From: Indolivaga macrotermitis | GTDB lineage: Bacteria > Bacteroidota > Bacteroidia > Bacteroidales > Dysgonomonadaceae | Assembly (NCBI RefSeq): GCF_900128985.1 | Contig: NZ_FQUC01000002.1 | Location: 1 to 64,000 of the forward strand | Reading direction: 5' to 3' | DNA length: 64,000 bases | Part shown: in pieces, positions 1-9,325 of the stretch | How positions within the stretch are numbered: the stretch's first letter is position 1 | How the letters are laid out: every line of letters begins with the position of its first letter | The notes under the pieces: model-generated | What the model was told of the DNA's origin: nothing | The model's input: the letters and a program-made list of their open reading frames with translations, nothing else | The model's database searches: none | Made by a program: the position numbers and the translations under genes

Positions 1-93
1 CGTATACATGGAGACGTGTACGTACGGTTCGGTGGCGAGTGCTTGGAAACCTACCACTGTGAAAGGTGGCAAGGCGCCGGGTGCTTAGCCTAT
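1..93 (+). mobile_element. 3' end of a group II intron (domains V and VI)
   Basis: Bases 1-30 fold as the catalytic domain V of a group II intron, lacking only its first four bases outside the window. The upper helix TACATG/CGTGTA is closed by a GAGA tetraloop (11-14), there is a two-base CG bulge (21-22), and the 3' strand TACGGTTC completes the lower helix. Domain VI follows: GGC (34-36) pairs with GCC (88-90) and GAGTGC (37-42) with GTGCTT (81-86), leaving A87 as the single bulged adenosine seven bases from the 3' end, where the branch point belongs. The intron ends in TAT at 93. The maturase/reverse transcriptase and the 5' intron half lie upstream, unseen. An open frame running through the intron from base 16 is not a real protein start. 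Confidence 0.88.
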
Positions 94-945
94 GGCCAGA
101 TTGCATCAGCGAAAATTCCATTATCCAGAATGATAAGCCCTCAACTGTATTGGGTTATGACGGGTAATGATTTTTCACTGGACATTAATAATCCTGATGC
201 TCCTAAGATACTTTGTGTAGGGAATAATCCCGACAGACAGAATATTTATTCGGCTGCCCTTGGTTTATACAATAGCCGTATCGTAAAGCTGATAAATAAA
301 AAGGGACAACTCAAATCCTCGGTTATTATTGATGAGTTACCGACAATGTATTTTCGTGGGTTGGATAACCTGATAGCAACGGCGAGAAGTAACAAGGTAG
401 CCGTATGTCTCGGATTTCAGGATTTCAGCCAGTTGAATCGTGACTATGGAGATAAGGAAGCAAAGGTAGTAATCAATACAGTTGGGAATATTTTCTCGGG
501 ACAGGTAGTCGGGGAAACGGCCAAAACACTATCGGATCGCTTTGGAAAGGTATTGCAGAAACGCCAGTCGTTGACAATCAATAAGCAGGATAAATCTACT
601 TCTATCAGTACACAAATGGATAGCCTTATACCTCCTTCCAAAATATCGAATTTGACTCAGGGTATGTTCGTCGGAGCTGTATCGGATAATTTCGATGAGC
701 GGATTGAGCAAAAGATATTTCATGCCGAGATTGTAGTGGACAATGCTAAGGTCGCTGCAGAGACAAAAGTCTATCAGAAAATACCAACACTTACTAATTT
801 TATTAATGAAGATGGTGTTGATACTATGGAGCAGGAGATTCAAGAGAACTATGCCCAAATTAAAGAGGATGTCGGGCAGATTGTAAAGGAGGAATTAGAA
901 CGAATTAAGGGGGATGAGAACCTAAAACACTTGATAAAAGATTAA
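94..945 (+). CDS. traG: TraG/MobC conjugation coupling protein, 3' exon
   Basis: This is the C-terminal 283 residues of a VirD4/TraG-family coupling protein, the ATPase that links the relaxosome to the mating channel of Bacteroidetes conjugative elements (called MobC or TraG there). Visible hallmarks are the segment around ILCVGNNPDRQNIYSAALGL, the Walker B region VIIDELPTMYFRGLDNLIATARSNK, and the downstream block CLGFQDFSQL with GNIFSGQVVGETAK that typifies this family. The 5' part, including Walker A, lies upstream, split off by the group II intron ending at 93. Splicing would join the exons just before Gly-Gln-Ile-Ala. The reading frame stays open across the intron end only by chance. The tail (FINEDGVDTMEQEIQENY) is normal for the family, so the 3' end looks intact. 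The next gene begins the carbohydrate cargo. Confidence 0.85.
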   Translation, partial: GQIASAKIPLSRMISPQLYWVMTGNDFSLDINNPDAPKILCVGNNPDRQNIYSAALGLYNSRIVKLINKKGQLKSSVIIDELPTMYFRGLDNLIATARSNKVAVCLGFQDFSQLNRDYGDKEAKVVINTVGNIFSGQVVGETAKTLSDRFGKVLQKRQSLTINKQDKSTSISTQMDSLIPPSKISNLTQGMFVGAVSDNFDERIEQKIFHAEIVVDNAKVAAETKVYQKIPTLTNFINEDGVDTMEQEIQENYAQIKEDVGQIVKEELERIKGDENLKHLIKD

Positions 946-969
946 ATAAGTAGAGTATAGAATCTAATA

Positions 970-1034
970 ATACATTTACGCACCACATATAATACATCTA
1001 AGATCGATTATTCGTCAAGTGGATAGTATTTTCG
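970..1034 (+). promoter_or_regulatory. HTCS-type operator A plus -7 box, upstream of GH78
   Basis: ATACAT at 970-975 and again at 992-997 form a direct repeat with 22-bp period and a central ACC. The -7-like box TATTTTCG (1027-1034, one mismatch to TAnnTTTG) starts 35 bp after the second half-site. The same arrangement precedes three other genes here. I infer a binding site for the HTCS encoded at 5226, activating the rhamnosidase gene at 1128. Confidence 0.7.
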
Positions 1035-1127
1035 CTTGTGAATAAAAGGGTATTCGAATGTTAGCCTAAAGTTGCAAAAACGATAATAATACAATAATAT
1101 TTATATAACATTTTTACAAGAGTAATT

Positions 1128-4100
1128 ATGAAGAAACAAATAACCCTTATCTGTATATCATGGATAATAAGTTTTTTTAGTTTAGTTCCTATTCATGCAA
1201 AAACGCAAATAGGTAATACTGCAATCATAAATATGACAGTGGATGCACGTGAAACACCAACTGCAATTGATCAGAGTAGACCTGATTTCGCATGGCAAAT
1301 ACAATCAAATACCATTGGTTTTAAACAGGTCGATTATCAGCTAATAGTATCAACGGATTTACATTTTAAGAATATCATTTGGGATAGTGGAATAATAAAA
1401 TCCGATAAATCAGTGAGTATTTTTTATGGAAGTACAAATGGCGCAAAAGAATTAATGCCTGAAACTGATTATTACTGGAAAGTGAATATAACAGACAATG
1501 TAGGAAAAAAGCATTCGGCTACATCTAGATTTTCAACAGGTCTCATGAATCCTTCAATGTCTGCTTGGTCTGGTGCAAAATGGATTGGTAGTAATGACCT
1601 AAATCTGGATGCAACGTCATCTGTAATTTTTAACTTACAAACTAAATTTCAGATAATTAAAGGAAACAAGGTTTCTGTAATCTTTGGGGCGAATGACTTT
1701 CGATTGAACGATGAGTTTCAAAATGTTATGAATGTTTCCGGAGAAAATTATATAAAATGGGAATTAGATATTGCCGGAGTCGGGAAAGAACAGGGTGCGG
1801 TAATTAATATTTATCGTGTTGGTTATGCGAAAGGTGATGACCCGAATAAGCCGTATCAGATTATTTCGCTGGCAACTCAGCCGAAGACTAATATAAACCA
1901 GCTGATTACAATTGATAATGCACGAAAGGAGAACTTACTTGAAATTAAGGTTGAAACAAGTGAAATAAGAATGTTTATAAATGGGCAACCTGTAATTTTG
2001 AGTGATAATTCAACTCAGACGATGATTACACCATTGGGAAGAGCAGGTAATAACTATAATACATTTCCCAATCTGAACTCAATAGGTTTTTCTGCTTCAA
2101 AAGGAGAGAAAGTTGAATTTACTGATTACAAATTAATGAATATCGGGCAAGGAAGAGATGCCGCATTATTTGATTCCCATATAGGCGCAACCTATTCCAT
2201 ATTTAAGAATATACCAGGAATTACGGTAAAGAATAATAAAATCACAGTAGAAGATAAAGTATTCGGGTATGCAGATCCAAGTTATTATGGCTCTTTATCT
2301 ATGCTACGTTCAGAGTTTGATTTAGAAACAAAAGCAATTAAAAAGGCGAAGGTATATATTTCTGCACTAGGTGCATATGAAATGTATATTAATGGCAAAC
2401 GAATAGGTAATGATTGGTTTAATCCGGGTATGAGCCAATATCGTGAAACATTAACATACCACGCATATGATGTAACTGAATATATTAATAAGGGAAAAAA
2501 TGCAATCGGAGCCATTCTTGGACCTGGATTTTATACCGGCTATATGAGCTATACCCCCAGCAATTATAACTTTTGGGGTGATACGGAAGCTCTTTTGGCC
2601 AAATTAGTGATCACATATGAAGATGGTTCAGAAAAAATAATCACAACAAACACTGAAGATTGGAAATTATATAAAGGAGGTCCAATTGAATACGCAAGTA
2701 TGTTTCAGGGACAGAGATATAATGCCAATAAAGATGCTATTGTATCCGGATGGAATAAAACAGGTTACCTATCAAATGAATGGGTAAAACCTGAGATTAT
2801 AACTCCTCGTGAATGGATACATTTTGATTTAATAGCACGTCGTGATAATCCTATAAAGGAAGTTGAAAAATTAGATGCTGTCAGAGTGCTTAAAACACAC
2901 AGCAAAAGTAAAAATACCTATACTTATGATATGAGTATTGCTATGGTTGGGGTACCGTCTATAACCATTCCTGCAGGATCTTTAAAAGAAGGAGATATTG
3001 TATTATTACGCTTTGGAGAAGAAATATATCCTGGCAATGAAGATTCTCCTAATGGAGTTATGCCAGATGGAGTAACCTATGAATCTCTTTATGGACCAAA
3101 CGGGAATTATCGTCCGAATGTAGCAGGTAGAGTTTTACATGATACCTATCGTGCTGCTTTAGCAACAGATTTCTATATTGCAAGTAAAGCAGATGAAACT
3201 AAAGATGTTGTGATTGAACCCCATTTTACTTACAGAGGTTATCGATATATTCAAATAACTATTCCCAATAGAACAACACCATTAGCATTAAACAATGTAA
3301 AAGGTATAGTTCTTTCATCAGAACCTGTTAAAGGAAAATATGAAGGTTATACTACTGACGAAACCGGAAAATTAGTAAACCAACTATATAAGAATATCCA
3401 ACGTAGTCAATTAGGTAACTTCTTCTCTATTCCAACTGACTGTCCTCAACGAAACGAACGTATGGGATGGACAGGTGATGCACAAGCCTATTCACGTACA
3501 GCTTCATACAATGGCAATATTCAAAGTTTCTTTAGACAATGGATGATAGCCTTGAGAAATGATCAAGGTGTTGGAGGTGAAAATGGAGCGCCAGCCGGAG
3601 GGATTGGCAGTACCGTTCCTACATTTTCACATGAAAGAAGCAAAAGCTTTGATGATGGAACAACTTGGGCGGCGGCTGTTTGTATGGTTCCTTGGCAATT
3701 GTATATACAATATGGAGACTTGCAAGTTGTTAAGGAGAATTTCCCAACAATGAAATTATGGCTGGATGGGATGAATTATTATAAAATCCCCGGCTATAAT
3801 GGTTTATCATCAAGGACTAGTGGTTTTGCCGATTGGTTAAGTGTTGATGTTAGAACATCCGAAGATATCTGCAATAATGCAATTTATTTATATATGTTGC
3901 ACATAACGGCTGTTATGGCAGATGCAATTGGAGAATCATCTTATGCAGATATATTGCGGAAACGATTTAATGAAGGGAAAAAAGCTTTTAATATGGCTTA
4001 TGTAGATTCGGAAACCGGAATGACACATTCTATTTCGATAAAAGATGGCTCGATTGGAGATATTATTGATTCTCAAACATCTTATGCTACGCCTTTAAAT

Positions 4101-4931
4101 TTTGATTTATTCAGTGATGATATGAAAATAAAGTCAGGTGTAAATGCAGGACTTTCCTACAAAGAGTTTGCTATTAAACGACTTGTTGAATTAGCTGCTA
4201 AGCCAGCAAATAGTGGTGATGGAGGTAAAGTATTAGTTCCTTTCTTCGGAGGTTTTCCTGGTAGTGCAGGTAGTGATGTTCCTTTCAACCCAACAATAAG
4301 TTCATTAGATTACACAATTACAACCGGTTTTTCGGGAACCCCTAATATATTACCGGCTTTGGCTCGTACAGGTCAGATAGAAACTGCATACAAAATGTTT
4401 GCAGCTACCGATTATGCATCATGGTTATATCCTGTCAAGTTAGGTTCGACAAGTATGTGGGAACGCTGGAATTCTTATGAACTGGCTTTCCAAATGAATG
4501 GAGAAAGTGCTATGAACTCCTTTAATCACTTTGCTCTCGGTTCTGTTGGCTCATGGATTTATGAATATCATCTGGGCATTACTACAGAGTCAGGTAATGG
4601 ATATCAAAATTTTATTCTTCAACCTCTACCTGGCGGAACTTATAAAGAAGCTTCAGGAACCTATGAATCTAATTATGGTAACATATATAGTCATTGGACA
4701 GCGGATAACGGTAGATTATTAAGCTATGAATTTACAGTTCCAGCCAATACAACAGCAACGCTTTATTTACCGACAGAAGAATCGTCCGTTGGTAAATCTT
4801 CAGAAGTAGAAGGAATAAATTACATTGGAATGGATATAAGAAATGGAATACAAACCGCTAAGTTTGAAGTAAAGGCCGGAAATTATCTCATGAAAATAGA
4901 CGGAGAAAAATGGAAAAGCTCAATTAAGTAA
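1128..4931 (+). CDS. GH78 alpha-L-rhamnosidase, exported, large form
   Basis: An inverting exo-enzyme that removes terminal alpha-L-rhamnose. The 1267-residue protein has an N-terminal signal peptide (cleavage probably after HAK, near residue 25), a fibronectin-like rhamnosidase domain (about 35-140), a concanavalin-like insertion (about 150-345), the Bac_rhamnosid_N domain (about 400-560, AYEMYINGKRIGNDWFNPG), a beta-sandwich (about 600-700), the six-hairpin catalytic domain (about 740-1130) and a C-terminal beta-sandwich. The signature DCPQRNERMGWTGD (residues 771-784) carries the conserved acidic residues, and E1112 in MWERW is the likely general base. It stands alone, followed by a hairpin terminator at 4978 and preceded by operator A. 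Its distance from the second GH78 (26,849) and its insertion domain suggest that it acts on polymer or large oligosaccharide. Family assignment is certain; the aglycone is not. Confidence 0.93.
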   Translation: MKKQITLICISWIISFFSLVPIHAKTQIGNTAIINMTVDARETPTAIDQSRPDFAWQIQSNTIGFKQVDYQLIVSTDLHFKNIIWDSGIIKSDKSVSIFYGSTNGAKELMPETDYYWKVNITDNVGKKHSATSRFSTGLMNPSMSAWSGAKWIGSNDLNLDATSSVIFNLQTKFQIIKGNKVSVIFGANDFRLNDEFQNVMNVSGENYIKWELDIAGVGKEQGAVINIYRVGYAKGDDPNKPYQIISLATQPKTNINQLITIDNARKENLLEIKVETSEIRMFINGQPVILSDNSTQTMITPLGRAGNNYNTFPNLNSIGFSASKGEKVEFTDYKLMNIGQGRDAALFDSHIGATYSIFKNIPGITVKNNKITVEDKVFGYADPSYYGSLSMLRSEFDLETKAIKKAKVYISALGAYEMYINGKRIGNDWFNPGMSQYRETLTYHAYDVTEYINKGKNAIGAILGPGFYTGYMSYTPSNYNFWGDTEALLAKLVITYEDGSEKIITTNTEDWKLYKGGPIEYASMFQGQRYNANKDAIVSGWNKTGYLSNEWVKPEIITPREWIHFDLIARRDNPIKEVEKLDAVRVLKTHSKSKNTYTYDMSIAMVGVPSITIPAGSLKEGDIVLLRFGEEIYPGNEDSPNGVMPDGVTYESLYGPNGNYRPNVAGRVLHDTYRAALATDFYIASKADETKDVVIEPHFTYRGYRYIQITIPNRTTPLALNNVKGIVLSSEPVKGKYEGYTTDETGKLVNQLYKNIQRSQLGNFFSIPTDCPQRNERMGWTGDAQAYSRTASYNGNIQSFFRQWMIALRNDQGVGGENGAPAGGIGSTVPTFSHERSKSFDDGTTWAAAVCMVPWQLYIQYGDLQVVKENFPTMKLWLDGMNYYKIPGYNGLSSRTSGFADWLSVDVRTSEDICNNAIYLYMLHITAVMADAIGESSYADILRKRFNEGKKAFNMAYVDSETGMTHSISIKDGSIGDIIDSQTSYATPLNFDLFSDDMKIKSGVNAGLSYKEFAIKRLVELAAKPANSGDGGKVLVPFFGGFPGSAGSDVPFNPTISSLDYTITTGFSGTPNILPALARTGQIETAYKMFAATDYASWLYPVKLGSTSMWERWNSYELAFQMNGESAMNSFNHFALGSVGSWIYEYHLGITTESGNGYQNFILQPLPGGTYKEASGTYESNYGNIYSHWTADNGRLLSYEFTVPANTTATLYLPTEESSVGKSSEVEGINYIGMDIRNGIQTAKFEVKAGNYLMKIDGEKWKSSIK

Positions 4932-4977
4932 GGATACTTTTACTATCCAATAATATCTTGGTGTTATTTAATTATGG

Positions 4978-5009
4978 GGGGGGAATAATAATTATTCCTC
5001 CCTGTTTGT
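4978..5009 (+). terminator. Hairpin terminator after the GH78 gene
   Basis: A G-rich arm (4978-4988) pairs with TTATTCCTCCC (4992-5002) in an 11-bp stem with one G.U pair and a TAA loop, followed by the T-rich TGTTTGTTTG. It lies 46 bp after the rhamnosidase stop codon and separates it from the HTCS gene. Confidence 0.7.
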
Positions 5010-5137
5010 TTGTAAATAAAAGGTAAGAATGAAATACTACTCATTATTTTGACACAAATACTACAAATTTTGATATAACACTTTGATGATTAATCAAATA
5101 AATGATTTTCATTCTGACTGTTATAAGATTGAGTAAG

Positions 5138-5202
5138 ATACATTTAATTACCATATTAAATACATTTATTACGTATCATTATAACCAATTTTTCTAAATT
5201 TG
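5138..5202 (+). promoter_or_regulatory. HTCS-type operator B plus -7 box, upstream of the HTCS gene itself
   Basis: ATACAT at 5138-5143 and 5160-5165 (22-bp period, central ACC at 5150-5152) are followed by a perfect TAnnTTTG box, TAAATTTG at 5195-5202, 35 bp after the second half-site. The transcript would start about 17 bases before the HTCS start codon. This points to autoregulation. Confidence 0.72.
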
Positions 5203-5225
5203 TATAATGATTATACCATGAAAAT

Positions 5226-8200
5226 ATGAAATGTTTTAGTTATTTTCTACTTTATTTCTTTTCCCTATTTCCAGTTTTGGCATTGGGGCAATCAAGTTAT
5301 GCATTTCATCATCTTTCAACTAATGATGGTTTATCCAATAATCATGTAAAATCAATATTAAAAGATAGCTATGGATTCCTTTGGGTCGGAACACAATCCG
5401 GTTTAAACAGATATGACGGTTACCGTTTCAAATATTACATGAGTAGCCAAGATACTACTAACTCACTCATAGGCGATGATATTAAGGATCTGCAAGAGGA
5501 TAAGAAAGGTAATATCTGGATAGGAAGTGAGAATAAATATGTAATGTATGATCGAACAAAAGATCATTTTGTAACTAACATTCATGAACTCTATGAAACT
5601 AAAGGTATCAAAGCAGGGTCTGTAAATAAGGTCTATATTGATAAGTCTAAGAATCTGTGGGTAAAACATCAGGATACGATAGATTATTATCAATTTGATA
5701 AAAATCAGCTTCGAAGTTTTATTTGTCCGATCAAAGATGAGGTCAATATAAATGATGATGGAATATCTTTATACATGGTTTCAGGGGCAGGAATACTATA
5801 TAACTTAGATATTCAAAAAGGGACATGGAACGAAGAAATCCTCCCTCATAATATATCTCAGCAGATAAAAGATAGTGATAACAAACTATACATTGATGAA
5901 GAAAATGGCTTATGGCTGTCTTCTGGCTTGTATTTATTTCATAAAGACAGTAAACAAAAACTATGGAAAGAAATAATACTTCAGTCTGGTACCACTCGTT
6001 CTCAACAACTGATTAGTTCTATTCTTGATGCAGGAAACGGGAAGATATGGATTACCACAGATCACAAAGAATTAATTATTTATGATAAACAGAATAATAA
6101 ACAAACTTTGTTAGTGAATGATCCGTGGATCCGTTCCTCAATACTTCCCGGAAGCATAGAAGCTTTATATAAGGATAGCTTAGGGACAATTTGGATGGGT
6201 TCTAATAAAGGACTTTCCTTCTATCATGAATCACTACAAAACTTTTTTAATTTTCGGAATGAAGAATTTAGAGATATAAGCTCAATACTGGAAGATAGGC
6301 AGGGAAATATTTGGTTGGGAACAGATGGTTATGGCTTAATTCGGAAAAAAGATTATCAGAGTAATTTATATGAGAAAATAAATTTGCCAGCCAGTTCTAT
6401 TGTTACATTATTTGAGGATTCAAAAGGCCGTGTTTGGATGGGTTCTTATCAAAAAGGACTGTTTTGCTACGAAAACGGAAAGATAAAGCAATTCACTAAA
6501 GAAAACAGCAACTTATCCGATAACAGTGTATGGAGTATTACAGAAGACAGGTACGGATATATTTGGATTGGTACTTTATGGGGAACATTACAACGTTTAG
6601 ATACCAATACATATGAATTTGAAAATCATTTCGCTGAGTATGGAGATAATCTTGCTGTTATGGATATGTACTATGATGGTGGAGATAAATTGTATGCAGG
6701 TACTGTTTATGGAATATGTTTGATAGATATCTTGAGCGGAAAAAAAACAATATTTCATGGTAATGCAAAAGGTACTCAGAAGTATCGTCAAATGTTTATC
6801 CAGAGTCTCTATAAAGATAAAAGAGATATCCTATGGATTGGCCACAATCAAGGTTTGACAGCATGGGATATTAAGGCAGATACACTCTATTATTTTGATA
6901 AAAGTAATGGATTATGTGATAATGTTATTAGAGGTATAAGTGAAGATGCACTTGATCATATCTGGATAACAACCAGTAATGGCTGCTCCGTTCTTACTAT
7001 AACTAAAGATGAAGATGGTATATTGAAATGTGGAATAAGTAATTTTTCTACGAAGGATGGATTAATGAGTAATGATTTTAATCGTCACTCAATATTCAGA
7101 TTGAAAAATGGAGATATGCTATTGGGAGAAGCCGAAGGTTATTCATTAGTTAATCCCAACAAAATGAGTGAGAAGAGGCAGCCTTTAGCAAAGGTTATCT
7201 TTACGGGATTAAAGATTGGAAATGAGGAAATCAAGACTGATTTACCATATGATGGACGCGTAATACTAAATGGTCCAATAGAACAAATATCAGGAATTAA
7301 GCTAAAATATTCGGATATATTAATAACTCTGGAGTATACAACAATGGACCTGTTAACTGCCAACAAAGTTCGTTATGCCTATCAACTGGAAAATTTCAAT
7401 CAGCAATGGATATATACATCTGATAATAAGATAACATTTACCTCCCTTTCTCCTGGGAGATATAAGCTTTTGATTAAAGCTTGTAATAGTGATGGTATCT
7501 GGAGCGATGAAATAACAACCTTAGATATTGAAGTTAAGCCTCCATTCTGGATGTCTTGGTATGCATACATTTTTTATTTCATATTGGTTGTTGGCGTTAT
7601 AGGTTTAATATTAAAAAGCTATCATAAAAAGCAAAAAAACAAGTTAGAACAACAACGCCTGCATTTAGAGCATAATCAAATGATTCGCATAAATGAAATG
7701 AAATTAAAATTTTTCACCAATGTCAGTCATGATTTTAGAACTCCGTTAACGCTTATCATTACTCCCCTGCAAGTAATGATTGAAGAATATAAAGATCAGG
7801 AAATAGTAAAAAAACTGAGAGCAGTATATCGAAGTGCAGAGCAGATGCTCAATCTTGTAAATGAATTATTGGATTTTCGCAAACTTGATGTAGGTGCCGA
7901 AAAACTACGACCGACACAAAGCGATTTTGTATCTTTAGTAAAAGAAACTGCACTCACATTTAAGATGTATGCATCAGAACGTCAAATGCATTTTAATATC
8001 ATTGATGAAGCAGGCCATATATATATGTCATTTGATGTAGATAAGGTTCGAAAAATTATAAGTAATCTGTTATCAAATGCATTCAAATATACCCAAGACA
8101 GAGGTTCTATTATTGTTCGGATATATAAACAAGATGCTTATATCAATGTAAGCGTATCAGACACCGGAAATGGGGTTTCAGACGAGGACAAAAAATTTAT

Positions 8201-9206
8201 TTTTGAGCGTTTTTATCAAGCAGGTCAAAATATAGAAAATACAGGCAGTGGAATTGGGTTACATATTGTTAATGAATATGTTCGTTTACACAATGGGAGT
8301 TTAAATGTTGGAGATAATTCACCTCACGGAAGTATTTTTACAATTAGCATACCAATAGTTGACCAAGAGATAAAAGATAGTAATCTTCCTGAAGAAATGT
8401 TGTCCGATGATGAGAATACATCTGAAAATGAAATGGCAATAAAGAATGATCGTCCGGTTCTCCTATTAGTAGAAGATAACAAAGATTTTCAGGAATTTAT
8501 GTCTGAAAGTCTGTCGGATGAGTTTGATGTACTTGTTGCCGGAAATGGACAGGAAGCTTTGGAATGCTTAACTCAAAATGACATCAATTTTGTTATTAGT
8601 GATGTAATGATGCCTGTAATGGATGGCATAGAGCTATGTAAGAAAATCAAAACTAATATTGAATGGTCGCATATTCCTGTCATATTATTAACAGCACGTA
8701 CTGCAGAAGAGTATAAGATACAAGGTCTGGAATATGGAGCAGATGATTATATAACAAAGCCTTTTAATTATAATTTGTTGAGACTACGTATCCGCAAATT
8801 TATGGAATGGACAGAAAAGAGTCATCAGGCATTTAATCAAAAAATAGATATTTCCCCAAGTGAAATCACAATTACTTCTTTAGATGAACAATTGATATCA
8901 AAGGCAATAAAAGTTGTAGAAAATCATATGGATGATCCGGAATTATCTGTTGAAGTATTAAGTTCTGCTGTGGGGCTTACACGAGGTCATCTTTATAAAA
9001 AGTTAACACATATAACAGGGAAAGGCCCATCTGAATTTATCCGTACAATCCGCTTAAAGAGAGCGAAACAGTTGTTAGATGAAAGTCAAATGCAAATATC
9101 AGAAATAGCTTATGCTGTGGGTTTTAATTCTCCTAAGATCTTTACTCGCTACTTTAAAACCGAATTTGGAATATCTCCTTCAGAATATATAAGAAGGCAA
9201 AAATAA
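5226..9206 (+). CDS. Hybrid two-component sensor-regulator (HTCS)
   Basis: A one-protein sensor kinase and transcription factor controlling a PUL. In order: signal peptide (about 1-22, ending ALGQ), two seven-bladed beta-propellers of Reg_prop repeats (to about residue 685, repeated D-x-x-G-x-x-W-x-G units), a Y_Y_Y domain (about 690-770), one membrane helix (about 775-798), HisKA with the phospho-accepting H835 (NVSHDFRTPL), an HATPase (N-box near 947, DTGNG, GSGIGLH), a receiver domain with phospho-acceptor D1126 (SDVMMPVMDG) and K1178 (TKPF), and a C-terminal AraC HTH pair (about 1225-1326). The 1326-residue length is normal for HTCS. The periplasmic propellers should bind an oligosaccharide released from the target glycan. 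ATACAT operators sit upstream of this gene, the GH78 gene and both susC genes, so it probably governs all of them. Confidence 0.95.
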   Translation: MKCFSYFLLYFFSLFPVLALGQSSYAFHHLSTNDGLSNNHVKSILKDSYGFLWVGTQSGLNRYDGYRFKYYMSSQDTTNSLIGDDIKDLQEDKKGNIWIGSENKYVMYDRTKDHFVTNIHELYETKGIKAGSVNKVYIDKSKNLWVKHQDTIDYYQFDKNQLRSFICPIKDEVNINDDGISLYMVSGAGILYNLDIQKGTWNEEILPHNISQQIKDSDNKLYIDEENGLWLSSGLYLFHKDSKQKLWKEIILQSGTTRSQQLISSILDAGNGKIWITTDHKELIIYDKQNNKQTLLVNDPWIRSSILPGSIEALYKDSLGTIWMGSNKGLSFYHESLQNFFNFRNEEFRDISSILEDRQGNIWLGTDGYGLIRKKDYQSNLYEKINLPASSIVTLFEDSKGRVWMGSYQKGLFCYENGKIKQFTKENSNLSDNSVWSITEDRYGYIWIGTLWGTLQRLDTNTYEFENHFAEYGDNLAVMDMYYDGGDKLYAGTVYGICLIDILSGKKTIFHGNAKGTQKYRQMFIQSLYKDKRDILWIGHNQGLTAWDIKADTLYYFDKSNGLCDNVIRGISEDALDHIWITTSNGCSVLTITKDEDGILKCGISNFSTKDGLMSNDFNRHSIFRLKNGDMLLGEAEGYSLVNPNKMSEKRQPLAKVIFTGLKIGNEEIKTDLPYDGRVILNGPIEQISGIKLKYSDILITLEYTTMDLLTANKVRYAYQLENFNQQWIYTSDNKITFTSLSPGRYKLLIKACNSDGIWSDEITTLDIEVKPPFWMSWYAYIFYFILVVGVIGLILKSYHKKQKNKLEQQRLHLEHNQMIRINEMKLKFFTNVSHDFRTPLTLIITPLQVMIEEYKDQEIVKKLRAVYRSAEQMLNLVNELLDFRKLDVGAEKLRPTQSDFVSLVKETALTFKMYASERQMHFNIIDEAGHIYMSFDVDKVRKIISNLLSNAFKYTQDRGSIIVRIYKQDAYINVSVSDTGNGVSDEDKKFIFERFYQAGQNIENTGSGIGLHIVNEYVRLHNGSLNVGDNSPHGSIFTISIPIVDQEIKDSNLPEEMLSDDENTSENEMAIKNDRPVLLLVEDNKDFQEFMSESLSDEFDVLVAGNGQEALECLTQNDINFVISDVMMPVMDGIELCKKIKTNIEWSHIPVILLTARTAEEYKIQGLEYGADDYITKPFNYNLLRLRIRKFMEWTEKSHQAFNQKIDISPSEITITSLDEQLISKAIKVVENHMDDPELSVEVLSSAVGLTRGHLYKKLTHITGKGPSEFIRTIRLKRAKQLLDESQMQISEIAYAVGFNSPKIFTRYFKTEFGISPSEYIRRQK

Positions 9207-9271
9207 TACATTTAGTTACCTAGTATAATACATTCGGGCACCATAGCAGGAGTCCGTCCAAGCTACTTTTG
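9206..9271 (+). promoter_or_regulatory. HTCS-type operator C plus -7 box, upstream of susC set 1
   Basis: ATACAT at 9206-9211 and 9228-9233, with ACC in both halves (9218-9220 and 9240-9242), making this the most complete copy. The -7 box TACTTTTG (9264-9271) begins 36 bp after the second half-site. The first half-site begins right at the HTCS stop codon. Confidence 0.72.
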
Positions 9272-9325
9272 TCATAGTCATTCGGCTAAAATTTGTAATA
9301 CATTGTTAAATTAAATCAAATTATC

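Noticed and set aside
16-93. Open frame start for TraG inside the intron
   Set aside because: The bases fold as intron domains V and VI; the first 26 residues have no coupling-protein counterpart.
444-858. Minus-strand frames opposite traG
   Set aside because: Shadows of a clearly conserved + strand gene; no domain or signal.
946-1127. Target-site duplication flanking the PUL
   Set aside because: I compared this gap with 43,231-43,555 by eye and found no convincing shared direct repeat.
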